This document shows positions 43,323 through 53,400 of a stretch of 56,759 nt of DNA, piece by piece. Every line of letters begins with the position of its first letter. The first letter of the stretch is position 1. The notes beneath the pieces were generated by a model. It saw nothing but the letters and a program-made list of their open reading frames with translations. It had not been told where the DNA came from and made no database searches. This stretch comes from Bacillota bacterium (lineage in GTDB: Bacteria; Armatimonadota; HRBIN16): positions 1 to 56,759 of the forward strand of contig JAIMBJ010000021.1 in assembly GCA_023511455.1 (NCBI GenBank), written 5' to 3'. Both the position numbers and the translations under genes were made by a program.

Positions 43323-45181
43323 GGTGCACCTCCCTCATACTCCGTCAGCCGTTGTTCCAGCACACGGGTGCTGTCTTGCAGTCCGCCTTCGCGGTTGCGG
43401 GCGACCCACAACCGGCGATGCTCGCCCAGTATCTCACGCATCTCGGCAGCCAGAGCCTGTCGCTCCGATTCTGTGCTAATGATACCCGTACGCACCGCCA
43501 GCGCGCGACGGCAACCGTGCAACAACATCCGCACCGCGTTGGCAAACTCGTCGACGATCAGGCTGGCGTCTGCCCTGTCCATGCGCGCGCGGGACAGAGG
43601 CTCGCTCACCGTGCGGATATAATCCATCGTCGCGCGGATGGTCTGCTCGGTCACGCCTTCGGGCATGGGCTGGGACAGCGAGGAATGCACGAAGTGGAAC
43701 AGCACACTGGCGTTACCCACCAGATGCCCGATTTTCTGGTAGGCGTTGCCGAGGTCATAGACCAGCCTGCCCATCGCTTCCGCCTCATCGTGGAAAACGT
43801 GCGTATCCAGCGCGCACACGATGTCGAGGTCGCGGTTCGCCTGATAGCACCACGAGTATGCCGCACCCGCCGCAAATCCCAAGTAGCTCACCGGCAGATA
43901 CTGCCAGTGCCCGTTATCGCCCCAGTCGGTTATCAGGTAGCCGATGGCGCCGTGTTTGAGACCGTTCTCGGCGGCGTTGCGCAGATTGCCAAGGCAGTTG
44001 TCCGTTCGCCCGACGATGGTGTTCCACGAGGAGGTACCCGGACACACGAAAAAGGGAATGCCCGACGCCGCGAACTTCGCGCCGTGTGCATCGAAGGGGT
44101 GTTCCGCCTCGTAGCCCCATTCCAGCGCGACCATGTCTTTGGGCAGCTCCGGCACCAGCTCAGGATGCTCCATGATGATGTCGCCCCAGAAGTGCATGGT
44201 GCGTCCGTGCCGTTGGACCAGCTCGTAAATCTTCAACAAAAACTCCAGATACACCCGTCCTTTGCCTTTGCGCTCACACTCCGCTTTGCTCTTGCCCTGG
44301 CCGAGGTCGAAGGTTTCGTCGCAGCCCACGTTGAACTTGCGGCTGCTGAAGTGCGGCAATAGCTCCTCGTACAGCCCGGCGATGAACTGCAGGCTTTCCG
44401 GGTTGGTGGGGTCGAGGCTGAAGGGTTCATCGCTATGTCCGCCCCACGGCCAGTCGAACCCGTCAGGGCATTCGGCGAGATGGCGATAGCGGGGCAACTT
44501 CAGCCAGCGGTGCATGTGCCCGAAGGAGTTCTGATTCGGAACCAGCTCCATGAACCGTTGGCGGCAGTAGGCGTCCAGCCGCAGGATGTCCTCGCCGGTC
44601 ATCGGGCTGGCTTGCGCCCATGCTTCGCGGTGCTGGCGGTAGGCAAAGGTATGCTCGGTGTACAGCTCCAGATGGTTTATCTTCCACTCCGCCAGCTCAT
44701 CCACCAGCGCAAACAGCGTTTCCAGCGTGGGCACCTTGTCGCGGCTGATGTCCAGCATCACTCCGCGCGAGGGGAAGTCGGGGTGGTCATCGATATCGCC
44801 ACAGGGCAGCTCGCCTGCGCACTGGCGAAGTATCTGCCGCAGGGTCATCACCCCGTAGAACAGCCCCGCAGCGTCGCCAGAAACAAGGTGGATGCGCTCT
44901 GGCGTGATGCGCAACCGGTAGCTCTGTGCGGGAACGTCTGCGTCTGCTTCCAGAGTCAGGATGAACTGTGCCAGCGGGTCGCCCTCCGCACTGCCCGCCC
45001 AAAGGCTCCATTCCATGCCCTGCGTCTCCCACACTGCCTCCTGCAGGCGCGCGGCGATGGGGAACACCGTTTGCGGGTCACCCTGACAGACGATGCGGGC
45101 GTTATGGCGAAGAGGCAAAACACCCTGTGCCTCGCGCGTGCGGCGTGGTGTGGGTAGCAGAATCAGCTCGCTCAGGTTCAT
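43319..45181 (-). CDS. Glycoside hydrolase family 20 (beta-N-acetylhexosaminidase-like)
   Basis: 620 residues without a signal peptide, so probably cytoplasmic. The N-terminal GH20b-like domain (residues 1-130) includes YRLRITPERIHLVSGDAAGLFYG and VMTLRQIL. The barrel begins at FPSRGVMLDISRDKVPT and contains the catalytic Asp-Glu pair near 288-289 (NVGCDETFDLG). A helical domain of about 150 residues follows the barrel. It removes N-acetylglucosamine or N-acetylgalactosamine ends, with the Glu as acid. The ribosome binding site is GGAAGGAG. It leads an operon with the aldo/keto reductase. Confidence 0.9.
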   Translation of the reverse strand: MNLSELILLPTPRRTREAQGVLPLRHNARIVCQGDPQTVFPIAARLQEAVWETQGMEWSLWAGSAEGDPLAQFILTLEADADVPAQSYRLRITPERIHLVSGDAAGLFYGVMTLRQILRQCAGELPCGDIDDHPDFPSRGVMLDISRDKVPTLETLFALVDELAEWKINHLELYTEHTFAYRQHREAWAQASPMTGEDILRLDAYCRQRFMELVPNQNSFGHMHRWLKLPRYRHLAECPDGFDWPWGGHSDEPFSLDPTNPESLQFIAGLYEELLPHFSSRKFNVGCDETFDLGQGKSKAECERKGKGRVYLEFLLKIYELVQRHGRTMHFWGDIIMEHPELVPELPKDMVALEWGYEAEHPFDAHGAKFAASGIPFFVCPGTSSWNTIVGRTDNCLGNLRNAAENGLKHGAIGYLITDWGDNGHWQYLPVSYLGFAAGAAYSWCYQANRDLDIVCALDTHVFHDEAEAMGRLVYDLGNAYQKIGHLVGNASVLFHFVHSSLSQPMPEGVTEQTIRATMDYIRTVSEPLSRARMDRADASLIVDEFANAVRMLLHGCRRALAVRTGIISTESERQALAAEMREILGEHRRLWVARNREGGLQDSTRVLEQRLTEYEGGAP

Positions 45182-45230
45182 CGCAACGCTCCTTCCTTGA
45201 GAACGGATTCATCGGCAAAGCACATCAGCC

Positions 45231-45767
45231 ATGCCAGCACCGACGCAACTCCTGTATTCAGTTGCACACGGGCAGGGGATAATCCTGTCTGCAGGGGAAG
45301 ATTTCAGACAGGCGATGGAAATCGCTTCGTCCGCGACCGTGTGGAACGACGGCTCGGTGGGAGCCGTGCCGGAACACCTGCGATACACATGGGGCAGGGT
45401 CTCTACGGGAGAGGTGCTGGAAGAGGGCGGTGTACGGATGACCTCTGGGCAAGCCCCGACCTACCAATTCCGGGTGCCACAACCTGACCTGCCTCCATCC
45501 GACCTGTCTCTGGCCGTGGAAGGGCCGCCCTTCCTGCGCGGTAGAGTCTCCCTGAGCGGTCTCATCGTCGGTTACCTGTTCACCGGCGATATCGACGGCG
45601 ATGGGGAGGTGACCCTGCTCGACTTCGGCAGGCTGGTGGCTGCGTTCGGCAGTACCGCCGGTGATGAGCGGTATGACATCGATGCCGACCTGGACGGGGA
45701 CGGCGAGGTGGGACTGTTTGACTTCGCGCGGCTGGTGATGCACTTCGGCATGGCAGCGGAGGACTGA
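45231..45767 (+). CDS. Dockerin-like calcium-binding fragment
   Basis: 178 residues with no signal peptide. The C-terminal 65 residues contain two EF-hand-like dockerin repeats (DIDGDGEVTLLDFGRLVAAFG and DLDGDGEVGLFDFARLVMHFG, each DxDGDGxV-x2-xDF). Such modules usually end large secreted proteins. The part before them (MPAPTQLLYSVAHGQGI to VSLSGLIVGYLF) looks like the tail of a beta-rich domain. The absence of an export signal and the short length suggest the 3' remnant of a larger gene, or a start not recognised. It ends two bases before the converging ATPase gene. Confidence 0.55.
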   Translation: MPAPTQLLYSVAHGQGIILSAGEDFRQAMEIASSATVWNDGSVGAVPEHLRYTWGRVSTGEVLEEGGVRMTSGQAPTYQFRVPQPDLPPSDLSLAVEGPPFLRGRVSLSGLIVGYLFTGDIDGDGEVTLLDFGRLVAAFGSTAGDERYDIDADLDGDGEVGLFDFARLVMHFGMAAED

Positions 45768-45769
45768 CC

Positions 45770-47029
45770 TCACGCCATGCCGGCGAACACCGCCTTGATG
45801 ACCTCATACGGGGTCGTGACGCCCCGCAGCACCTTCTCGCGCCCGTCCTCCAGCATGGTACGCATTCCTTCCTGACGGGCGATTTGCAGAATCTCATCGC
45901 CGGAGGCGCGCCGCAGGATGGCTTTGCGGATTTCGGGCGTGACTTTGAGCAGCTCAAAGATGCCCGTCCGCCCGCGAAAGCCCGTGCCGCGGCACGCCTC
46001 GCACCCCTTGCCGATGAAGAACTGATGCTTCGCAGGGGCGTCGAGCGGTAGCCCCAGCGCTTTCAGCTCCTCCGGATTGGGCTGGTAGGGCACGCGGCAG
46101 TTACCGCAAATGATGGGTACCAGACGCTGCGCCATCACCCGCACCAGCGTGGCGGCAATCAGGTAGTCCTCCGCACCCATGTCGATCATGCGACTGATGG
46201 TCTCCACCGCGTTGTTGGTGTGCAGGGTAGTGAAGACCAGATGTCCGGTGAGCGCGGCTTGAATGCCAATCTGCAGCGACTCGCGGTCGCGGATTTCGCC
46301 AATCATGATGACATCAGGGTCGTGGCGCAGGATGGCGCGCAGCGCTTTGGGGAAAGTCACCTTTTCGGTGACGTGTATCTGCATGATGTTGTCGGGGAAC
46401 TCGTACTCCACCGGGTCCTCCACCGTGATGATGTTGCGGTGCTTGCGGTCGAGCAGGTTGATGGAGGCGTAAAGCGTGGAGGTCTTGCCCGCGCCGGTGG
46501 GGCCGGTCACCACCATCATGCCGTAGGCGGTTTGCAGGGACTGCTTCCAGTCTGCCAGCACGTCCGGCGGCATACCCAGCTTGTCCAGGTCCACGCGCAT
46601 CTGCGCCGGGTCCAGCAGACGGATGGCGATGCGCTCGCCGTTGAGCGAGGGGATGCACGAGACGCGCGCACTGAGCTTGCGGTCGTTATACTCCATGTCG
46701 ATGCGCCCATCTTGCGTCTCGCGTTTCTCGTCGATGTGCATGTCGGCGGCGAGCTTGACGCGGGTGATCATAGCCTGTATGAGCTCGGGGTCGGTAACGG
46801 TCTGGAATTCGTGCAGTAGCCCGTCGATACGGAAACGGATGCGCAGCAGGTTGCGCTCAGGATGGAGATGGATATCCGATGCGCCCGCGTCCAGCGCACG
46901 CATGAACATGAGGTCCACCGCCTGCACCGCCAGCGACAGCTCTTGCCCGCCCATCTCGCGCATGGTGCCCGGCTGTCGCATCATTAGTCGAAACGAGCGT
47001 CCTGAACTGCGCATCCCCTGATTGTACAT
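45770..47029 (-). CDS. Short PilB/GspE-type secretion ATPase lacking the N-terminal domain
   Basis: 419 residues. The core is intact: AGASDIHLHPERNLLRIRFRIDG, Walker A GPTGAGKTST near 187, Asp box IITVEDPVEYEFP, Walker B DPDVIMIGEIRD, His box TLHTNNA, and zinc cysteines CGNC and CEAC. The MshEN domain of about 150 residues found in the PilB at 8330 is absent. The GAGGAAGAGG site favours the start at 47029. It lies 12 bases after the DUF1080 gene on the same strand, so it is co-transcribed with carbohydrate genes rather than with the pilus genes. It might serve a second pseudopilus. Confidence 0.88.
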   Translation of the reverse strand: MYNQGMRSSGRSFRLMMRQPGTMREMGGQELSLAVQAVDLMFMRALDAGASDIHLHPERNLLRIRFRIDGLLHEFQTVTDPELIQAMITRVKLAADMHIDEKRETQDGRIDMEYNDRKLSARVSCIPSLNGERIAIRLLDPAQMRVDLDKLGMPPDVLADWKQSLQTAYGMMVVTGPTGAGKTSTLYASINLLDRKHRNIITVEDPVEYEFPDNIMQIHVTEKVTFPKALRAILRHDPDVIMIGEIRDRESLQIGIQAALTGHLVFTTLHTNNAVETISRMIDMGAEDYLIAATLVRVMAQRLVPIICGNCRVPYQPNPEELKALGLPLDAPAKHQFFIGKGCEACRGTGFRGRTGIFELLKVTPEIRKAILRRASGDEILQIARQEGMRTMLEDGREKVLRGVTTPYEVIKAVFAGMA

Positions 47030-47041
47030 GCCTCTTCCTCG

Positions 47042-47671
47042 CTACCTGCTGATTTCCAGAATGCGGATGTTGCGGAATCGCACGCGGCTGTTCTCGCCCC
47101 ACGCGCCCTCGCCGCCATGCACCTGCAAGCCGATGTAACCCTCGCGCGGGTAGCGTGCCTCCGTGTCCTGAAAGTCTATCGTTTTGACACCGTTGAGCCA
47201 GGCGGTGATGTGTGCTGGCTGTCCCACGATGCGTACCCGTAGCTTGTTCCAGCCCTTCTCTTTGTACGCTTTCTGCCAGTCCTCGTACTGCACCAGAAAT
47301 CCAGCCGTGCCGGACGCATACAGACTGCCCACATAACCGCCGTCGCGGTAGTCGATGGTAATCTGGTAGCCCATGCCGTCGTCGCGCGTGCGCAGGAACA
47401 GCCCGCTGTCCACCGGATAGTCTGCCTGAAACTCCAGTTCGATGTCGAAGTCGCTAAACTTGCGCTCGGTACCCAGCAGTCCGCCGGTGTGGTCGGTATC
47501 CTGATTACCCACCAGCGCACCTTTTTCCACCTTCCACACGCCGCCGCGCCCACCGTGCACCGCCATCAGCCGCCAGCCGTTCATGGTTTTGCCGTCAAAC
47601 AGCTTCTGCCAGCGCGGCGCGGCGAGCACCGACACACAGAAAAGGGTCAGCAGAATCCATGTCCATCGCAT
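47042..47671 (-). CDS. DUF1080 protein (3-keto-disaccharide hydrolase family)
   Basis: About 209 residues with a signal peptide (MRWTWILLTLFCVSVLAA). The jelly-roll DUF1080 domain is seen from WQKLFDGKTMNGWRL through FDIELEFQADYPVDSGLFLR, GYQITIDYRDGGYVGSLY and YIGLQVHGGEG. Family members cleave 3-keto-glycosides or bind sugars. The start at 47671 is preferred (TAGGAG seven bases ahead) over 47689, which would overlap the preceding gene. It lies between the DUF4832 gene and the secretion ATPase gene in one operon. Confidence 0.85.
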   Translation of the reverse strand: MRWTWILLTLFCVSVLAAPRWQKLFDGKTMNGWRLMAVHGGRGGVWKVEKGALVGNQDTDHTGGLLGTERKFSDFDIELEFQADYPVDSGLFLRTRDDGMGYQITIDYRDGGYVGSLYASGTAGFLVQYEDWQKAYKEKGWNKLRVRIVGQPAHITAWLNGVKTIDFQDTEARYPREGYIGLQVHGGEGAWGENSRVRFRNIRILEISR

Positions 47672-47681
47672 CCTTGCGCTC

Positions 47682-48962
47682 CTAAACACTGATGGTATCC
47701 ACCACGTTCCACCCGTTGACGTTTGTTAGCCTGTTGGCGAACTGGATGTCGGGCAAGTTGCGCCAGGGGTCGCGGATGCCGAGTGCCAGCCGGTAGCGTC
47801 CACCCGTGACCTGCAGTGGCATCTGCGTGCTGAAGCGGAAGTCACCAGGCAGCCATCGGGTGATGTCCACATCCGCGCGGTGTATCTGCGCCACGCTATC
47901 GTCCTCGCGCAGCAGAGCGATTTCCACCGCCCACGGGTAATAGAACGGCGCAACCCCCTCGTTGACGCCACGCACCTGCAGGTTCAGCATTCGTTCCCGA
48001 ATCTGCCACGAGACTTCTGTCAGGCGGTACTGGTAGCCCATGCGCCGCACCATCCAGCGGGCGTTGTCCAGCTCCTGCGGGCTGAGGTCGCTCTCCAGAA
48101 TAGGGCAATAGGGGCCGACCCAGCTCAGGTGCATTCGCTCCAGCATGGTGCGCGTCTTTGCCCACTCGGAGCTGAGGTACTTTTTGCCCTGCATGGGAAC
48201 CATCTCCGCGCCGATGGCGGCTACTTTCCAGTTATCCTCTCTGCCCGCGCGTCGGAGGCTGGGCAGGAAGTACCAGTCTTGAGCCGGTTGCCCTTCGAAG
48301 CCGTCGGTGTCTTCGGGGAACATGTCATCGTGGTAGCCCAGCCATGGCTCGGAGGTGGCGGGGTAGGGATAGCGGGCAAGCAGAATCTTGTGGGGAAACG
48401 CCTGCCGGTAAGCGCGCACCACCGCCCGCTGTGTGGCTTCGCTGGCAAACAGTTCTGTGCGGGGCCAGGTGTGCCATTCGCCCCAGAACCCCAGTGTGCC
48501 CAGCGCCACAAAAGCCACTCGCGGGTTGCGGTTGTATCGCTCTCCCAGCGCGCCGATGAAGTCCAGCAGAGGGGTCAGCAGGCGCGGGTCGTCATAGTCC
48601 GGCGCAAGCCCCTTGCCGATATCGGGAATGTCATAGGGGCGCATCGCCACGCCACGATCAATGACCCACTGCGGCACGCCCACCGGCAGGTTAGGGTAAT
48701 CCAGATACAGCCGGAACACCACATGCTTGCCGCGGGCGTTAGGGCTGTCCCACTTTTCACGTTCCCACTGCGCGAAGCGGTAGACGCCTCGTTCCGGCTC
48801 CAGCTCGCGCCAGGAGACGTACTGATAGGTCATTCGTGCAGGCAGTGCGTAGGTGCTCCACTCGTGGCTGTAGGCAGCCCAGCCCTTGAGCGGGTTGCTC
48901 AGCGGGCCTTCCGCCGGAGCCGGGCGCACCACACGCGATTGTACCGGACGCCGTTGTGCCAT
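47682..48962 (-). CDS. DUF4832-domain protein, glycosidase-like barrel
   Basis: About 426 residues. NPLKGWAAYSHEWS, TYQYVSWRELEPERGVYRF, GKHVVFRLYLDYPNLPVG and VALGTLGFWGEWHTWPR are typical of DUF4832/DUF4874-type proteins with a TIM barrel resembling glycoside hydrolases. The acidic residues in ELEPE and GEWH resemble a catalytic pair, but no activity is established for the family. The C-terminal 100 residues are a beta-sandwich (REDDSVAQIHRADVDITRWL). No signal peptide is evident. ATG 48962 is preferred over GTG 48971 because AGGTG then sits at proper spacing. A clear promoter precedes it. Confidence 0.8.
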   Translation of the reverse strand: MAQRRPVQSRVVRPAPAEGPLSNPLKGWAAYSHEWSTYALPARMTYQYVSWRELEPERGVYRFAQWEREKWDSPNARGKHVVFRLYLDYPNLPVGVPQWVIDRGVAMRPYDIPDIGKGLAPDYDDPRLLTPLLDFIGALGERYNRNPRVAFVALGTLGFWGEWHTWPRTELFASEATQRAVVRAYRQAFPHKILLARYPYPATSEPWLGYHDDMFPEDTDGFEGQPAQDWYFLPSLRRAGREDNWKVAAIGAEMVPMQGKKYLSSEWAKTRTMLERMHLSWVGPYCPILESDLSPQELDNARWMVRRMGYQYRLTEVSWQIRERMLNLQVRGVNEGVAPFYYPWAVEIALLREDDSVAQIHRADVDITRWLPGDFRFSTQMPLQVTGGRYRLALGIRDPWRNLPDIQFANRLTNVNGWNVVDTISV

Positions 48963-48978
48963 CGCGTTCACCTGCTGT

Positions 48979-49008
48979 ATTTTAGAAGGATTCTGCCCCG
49001 ATTGTCAA
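48979..49008 (-). promoter_or_regulatory. Promoter of the DUF4832-DUF1080-ATPase operon
   Basis: On the minus strand: TTGACA (49008-49003), 18 bases, TAAAAT (48984-48979), 16 bases before the ATG. Confidence 0.72.
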
Positions 49009-49040
49009 CGAGCATCGTGGCTGTTCAGGATACCCAGAAT

Positions 49041-49063
49041 GTAGCCGCAGGCTTGAGCCTGCG
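49041..49063. repeat. Short palindromic repeat, copy C
   Basis: Same 23-base unit as at 11336 and 11385, with G at the variable centre (CGCAGGCTTGAGCCTGCG). It lies between divergent promoters. Confidence 0.75.
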
Positions 49064-49075
49064 CTGTCTGCTCCT

Positions 49076-49105
49076 CTGGCAAAACCCACCCTTTTATGGT
49101 ATCCT
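49076..49105 (+). promoter_or_regulatory. Probable promoter of der
   Basis: CTGGCA (49076-49081), 18 bases, TATCCT (49100-49105). If used, transcription starts about 11 bases before the ATG at 49123, which argues against the upstream ATG at 49096. Confidence 0.4.
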
Positions 49106-49122
49106 CTTTAGCGGTGTCCACG

Positions 49123-50499
49123 ATGGAAAAAACCTCGGTACAAACCGTCGGCGAATCCCAGCAGTTGCGATTGCCCACCGTGGCGATTGTGGGGCGACCG
49201 AACGTGGGTAAATCCACCCTGTTCAACCGCCTGGTGGGCAGGCGTGTGGCGATTGTCGAAGATACGCCCGGCATCACTCGAGACCGCCTGTACGGGGAAG
49301 CCGAGTGGCGGGGACGTGCGTTTCAGGTGGTGGACACGGGCGGTGTGCTGCTGGAAGATGAAGACCCCCTCATCACGCAGGTGCGCATCCAGGCGCTGGC
49401 GGCGATCGAGGAGGCGGATGTTATCCTGTTCATGGTGGACGCAGTAGAGGGCATCACCCCTGCTGACGAGGAACTGGCGGATGTGCTGCGCACCACGACC
49501 AAACCCGTGCTGCTAATGGCAAACAAGGTGGACAACACCCGTCGCGAGGCAGACGCCGCCGAGTTCTATGCGCTGGGCTGGGAAGAGGTGTTCACCATCT
49601 CGGCGATACACGGACACGGCGTGGCAGAGGTGCTGGACAGGCTGATAGAACTGCTCCCTCCCGCTCGCCCTCTGGAGGAGGAAGACACCGCCATCAAAAT
49701 TGCCATTGTGGGTAGACCCAATGTGGGTAAGTCCTCATTGGTGAACGCCATCCTCGGCGCGCCGCGCGTGATTGTCAGCGAAATCCCCGGCACCACCCGC
49801 GACGCGATAGACACTCCCGTCGAGCGCGATGGACAGAAAATGGTGCTGATCGACACCGCAGGTATCCGCCGTCCGGGCAAGGTGCAGGGTTCCATCGAGT
49901 ACTACAGTATGCTGAGGGCGCAAAAAGCCATCCAGCGGTGCGATGTTGCGCTGCTGGTGCTGGACGGCCCGCAGGGTGTCACCGATGGCGACAAGCGTGT
50001 GGGCGGTTACGCGGTGGAGGAAGGTCGCGCCTGCGTGGTGGTGGTCAACAAGTGGGACCTGATGAAAAACCCCACCAGCAAGGCGTTAATGATGGACTTC
50101 ACGCGCATTTTCCGCAAAGAGTGTCCGTTCCTGCAATTTGCGCCGCTGGTGTTCGCGAGTGCGCTGACCGGCATGGGCGTTTCGGGTGTGGTGGATACTG
50201 CGCTGGAGGCGGCGGAAGCACACGCCCACCGCATACCCACCGGCGTGCTGAACCGTCTCATCCACGATGCGGTGGATGCCCGCCCGTACAGCCGCAAGGG
50301 CAAGATGCTGAAGGTCTATTATGCCACCATGCCCTCGGTGAAACCGCCGACGGTGGTGCTATTTGTGAACGACCCGGACATCGTGCATTTCTCATACCTG
50401 CGCTATCTGGAAAACGCCATCCGTCAGCAGTTTCCACTGGAGGGGACACCCATCCGTATCGAGGTGCGGGAAGCGAAAGGCAAAGCGAGGGATGAGTGA
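49123..50499 (+). CDS. der: Ribosome assembly GTPase Der (EngA)
   Basis: 458 residues with two tandem GTPase domains and a C-terminal KH-like domain. The first P-loop GRPNVGKSTLFN is at 24-35, with DTGGV as switch II and NKVDN as the specificity motif. The second is GRPNVGKSSLVN near 196, with DTAGI and NKWDL. It binds the 50S subunit during maturation. ATG 49123 is preferred because the putative promoter overlaps ATG 49096; neither has a clear ribosome binding site. It overlaps glnE by eight bases. Confidence 0.95.
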   Translation: MEKTSVQTVGESQQLRLPTVAIVGRPNVGKSTLFNRLVGRRVAIVEDTPGITRDRLYGEAEWRGRAFQVVDTGGVLLEDEDPLITQVRIQALAAIEEADVILFMVDAVEGITPADEELADVLRTTTKPVLLMANKVDNTRREADAAEFYALGWEEVFTISAIHGHGVAEVLDRLIELLPPARPLEEEDTAIKIAIVGRPNVGKSSLVNAILGAPRVIVSEIPGTTRDAIDTPVERDGQKMVLIDTAGIRRPGKVQGSIEYYSMLRAQKAIQRCDVALLVLDGPQGVTDGDKRVGGYAVEEGRACVVVVNKWDLMKNPTSKALMMDFTRIFRKECPFLQFAPLVFASALTGMGVSGVVDTALEAAEAHAHRIPTGVLNRLIHDAVDARPYSRKGKMLKVYYATMPSVKPPTVVLFVNDPDIVHFSYLRYLENAIRQQFPLEGTPIRIEVREAKGKARDE

Positions 50500-53400
50500 A
50501 CATCCTCTGGAATCACTGACCGACGCGCAGTTGCAGGAGCTGGGTATCCGCGATTTACAGCGGGCGCGTACCATCTTCGAAATCCTGCGAGGATGGGGAC
50601 CACACGCCGAAGCCTTTGACCGGATGCTACCCCACCTGCTGCAGGCAATGAAGCTCTCGCCCGACCCCGATATGGCTTTGAACAACTTCGAGCGCTGGCA
50701 GGCGAACCTGGCAAACCGCTTGCCCTACTACCGCTTCCTTGCCGAGAACCCGACCGTGCTGGAGATTTTCTTTACGGTGTGTGCCACCAGCCAGTTCTTC
50801 TCCGAAATCCTCATACAGAACCCGGAATATTTTGAGTTCTTTTCCGACCCCAGCCTGCGCCGACGTCCCAAAACCGCTGCTCAGCATTACCGCGACCTGC
50901 AGAATCTGATGCGCACCTGCGCCAGCTACGGGATGAAGATAGATGCCCTGCGCCGTTACAAGCAGCGTGAGGTGCTGCGTATCGGCGTGATGGACATTCT
51001 GGGTGTGCTGGACCTGCCGGAAGTGGCGCAGGCTTTCAGTGACTTCGCCGATGCCTGTGTGCAGGTAGCGTACGAAATGGCGCATGAAGAGCTCTCTGTC
51101 CGCTACGGGATGACCGGCACCCCCGCCTTAGCCGCCATCGGCATGGGCAAGTTGGGTGGCAGGGAGCTCAACTATTCCTCCGATATCGACCTCATTTTTG
51201 TGCATCACGACGAAGTGGGTGTGACGGGCAAACTGACGGGCACGCAGTACGCCGAGCGTCTGGCACAGGAGATAGTCAACGTGCTGGCCAGAAACACCGA
51301 GCGCGGCTTCGTCTTCCGGGTCGACCTGCGCCTGCGCCCCGAGGGCAGATACGGTCCTCCCAGCCGTTCACTCAGCAGCTACCGCAACTACTACGAGAGC
51401 TGGGCGGAGACATGGGAGCGACAGGCGTTGATTAAGGCGCGTTTTGTAGCAGGCGACCCGCGCGTGGGCGAGGCGTTCGTGCGCATGGCGGAGGAATACA
51501 CCTACCAGAGCTATGTGCCCGCCGAATGGGTGGAGGACATCCGCCACAACAAACGGCGTCTGGAGCAGAAAGCCGCCCTTGCCGACGAAACGCATACCAA
51601 CGTGAAAATCGGGGAAGGGGGTATCCGCGATATCGAGTTTGCCGTGCAGTTGCTGCAACTGCTGGTGGGTGGTCAGCATCCCTCGGTGCGCACGAGCAAC
51701 ACGCTGGAGGCTTTGCAACGTCTGCGTCGGGAAGGGTTCCTCACCCCGGAGGAAGCCATCATCCTGCGGGAAAGCTACTGTTTCCTGCGCACCGTCGAGC
51801 ATCGGTTGCAGATACTGTATGAACAGCAAACCCAGAGACTGCCAGCCGACCCCCGACAGCTGGAACTGCTGGCGCGGCGCATGGGTTTCGAGAACGCCGA
51901 ATATTTCCGCGAAACATATGACCGCGTCCGTGCGCAGGTGCGCGACATCTTCCTGCGGGTTTTCTACGGTGAGGCGGGCGACCGCGTGATGCAGCAACAG
52001 GAGAGCATTCTGCGCGACCTGCTGAGCGCTATCGACGACCCCAGAGCGCAGGAGAAAGTGCGCCAGCATCTGGAGCAAAACGGCTTTCGCGACCCGCAAG
52101 CGGCTTTGCGCCTGATGCAAATCCCGCTGATGGGCACGGATGCAGGAATAGAAGAGGCTTCTGGTATCGAGTCTATCGCTCGCGGCGCAGCCAGCCCCGC
52201 CATGCGCCAGAGCTTTCTGCGTATCGCACCCGCGTTGATGACCTACGCCTCGCGCAGTCCCTCGCCCGATGATGCCCTGCTGGGCATTGAAACCCTTGCG
52301 CTGGCAGTGCCTAACCGCGCGCAGCTCTACACCGCTTTCGCAGACAGTCCGGAGGTGTTGCGCCGACTGGTAGAGCTGGCTGGAGCCAGTCCCCCCACCA
52401 TGCGCCTGCTCAGCAACCATCAGGAGCTACTGGACACCCTCTTCAGTGAGGAGATTATCGAACATGAACCCAAGGGGCGCGAGCAGATGCGGGATGAACT
52501 GCGCCAGCGGCTGGGCTTGCCGGAAGAGCTGCGCCCCGGCACCCCGCGCGGCTATCCGGAGCGGCAGGCACAGACGATAGCCTCCTTCATCCGACGCGAG
52601 AGGTTGCGCATCATCGCCCGGGATGTGTGGGGCGAGGCGCGCGGCGTGGATACCGCCAGAGACCTGACCAACCTGACCGAAGCGGTGCTGGAATGCGCGC
52701 TGCAGATGGTTCAGGCGAGCGCTATCGAGCAAAACCCCGAGTGGGAAGAGGTGCTTCGCTCGGTAGCGATTGTCGGCATGGGCAAACTGGGCGGATGGGA
52801 ACTCGGGTACGCCTCCGACGCGGATATCCTGTTTGTGTTTGAACACCCTGCCTCTGTCTCGCACGCCGAGGCGTACGCTGTTACCGCGAAGATGTGCGAG
52901 GAGTTCCTGCAGCTGTGCCGATTGGTGCGCGCGCAGGATGTGCCGCTGGAGGTAGATGCCCGGTTGCGCCCGGAGGGGCGTTTTGGAGCCATCGTGCGAA
53001 CCACAGACGATTACCGTCAGTACTACCTCACGCGCGGTGAAACCTGGGAACGGCAGGCGTTGATTAAAGCCCGCCCCGTCGCAGGTAACCCGACGGTAGG
53101 CGAGAGATGGCGTCAGATGGTGGAAGAGGAGGTGGTGTATGCGCGCGGGTTGACTGAAGAGGAGATGGAGTCCATCCGCCACATCAAGCGCAGGGTGGAA
53201 AACGAACGCCTCAAACCGGAGTGCCGCTGGCGCGATGTGAAACTGGGGCATGGTGGTATGGTAGACATCGAGTTCACCGTGCACGCATGGCAGCTGCGGG
53301 TTGGGAAGCAACACCGCAGTGTGCGCCACACCAGCACCCTCTCCGCCCTGTATGCCCTGCGCATGATTGCGCTGGTCTCACCGGCGGACAGCCGTAACGT

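Noticed and set aside
43352-44362. A 336-codon open frame on the plus strand
   Set aside because: It lies within the minus-strand GH20 gene, which has a clear domain match; no ribosome binding site precedes it.
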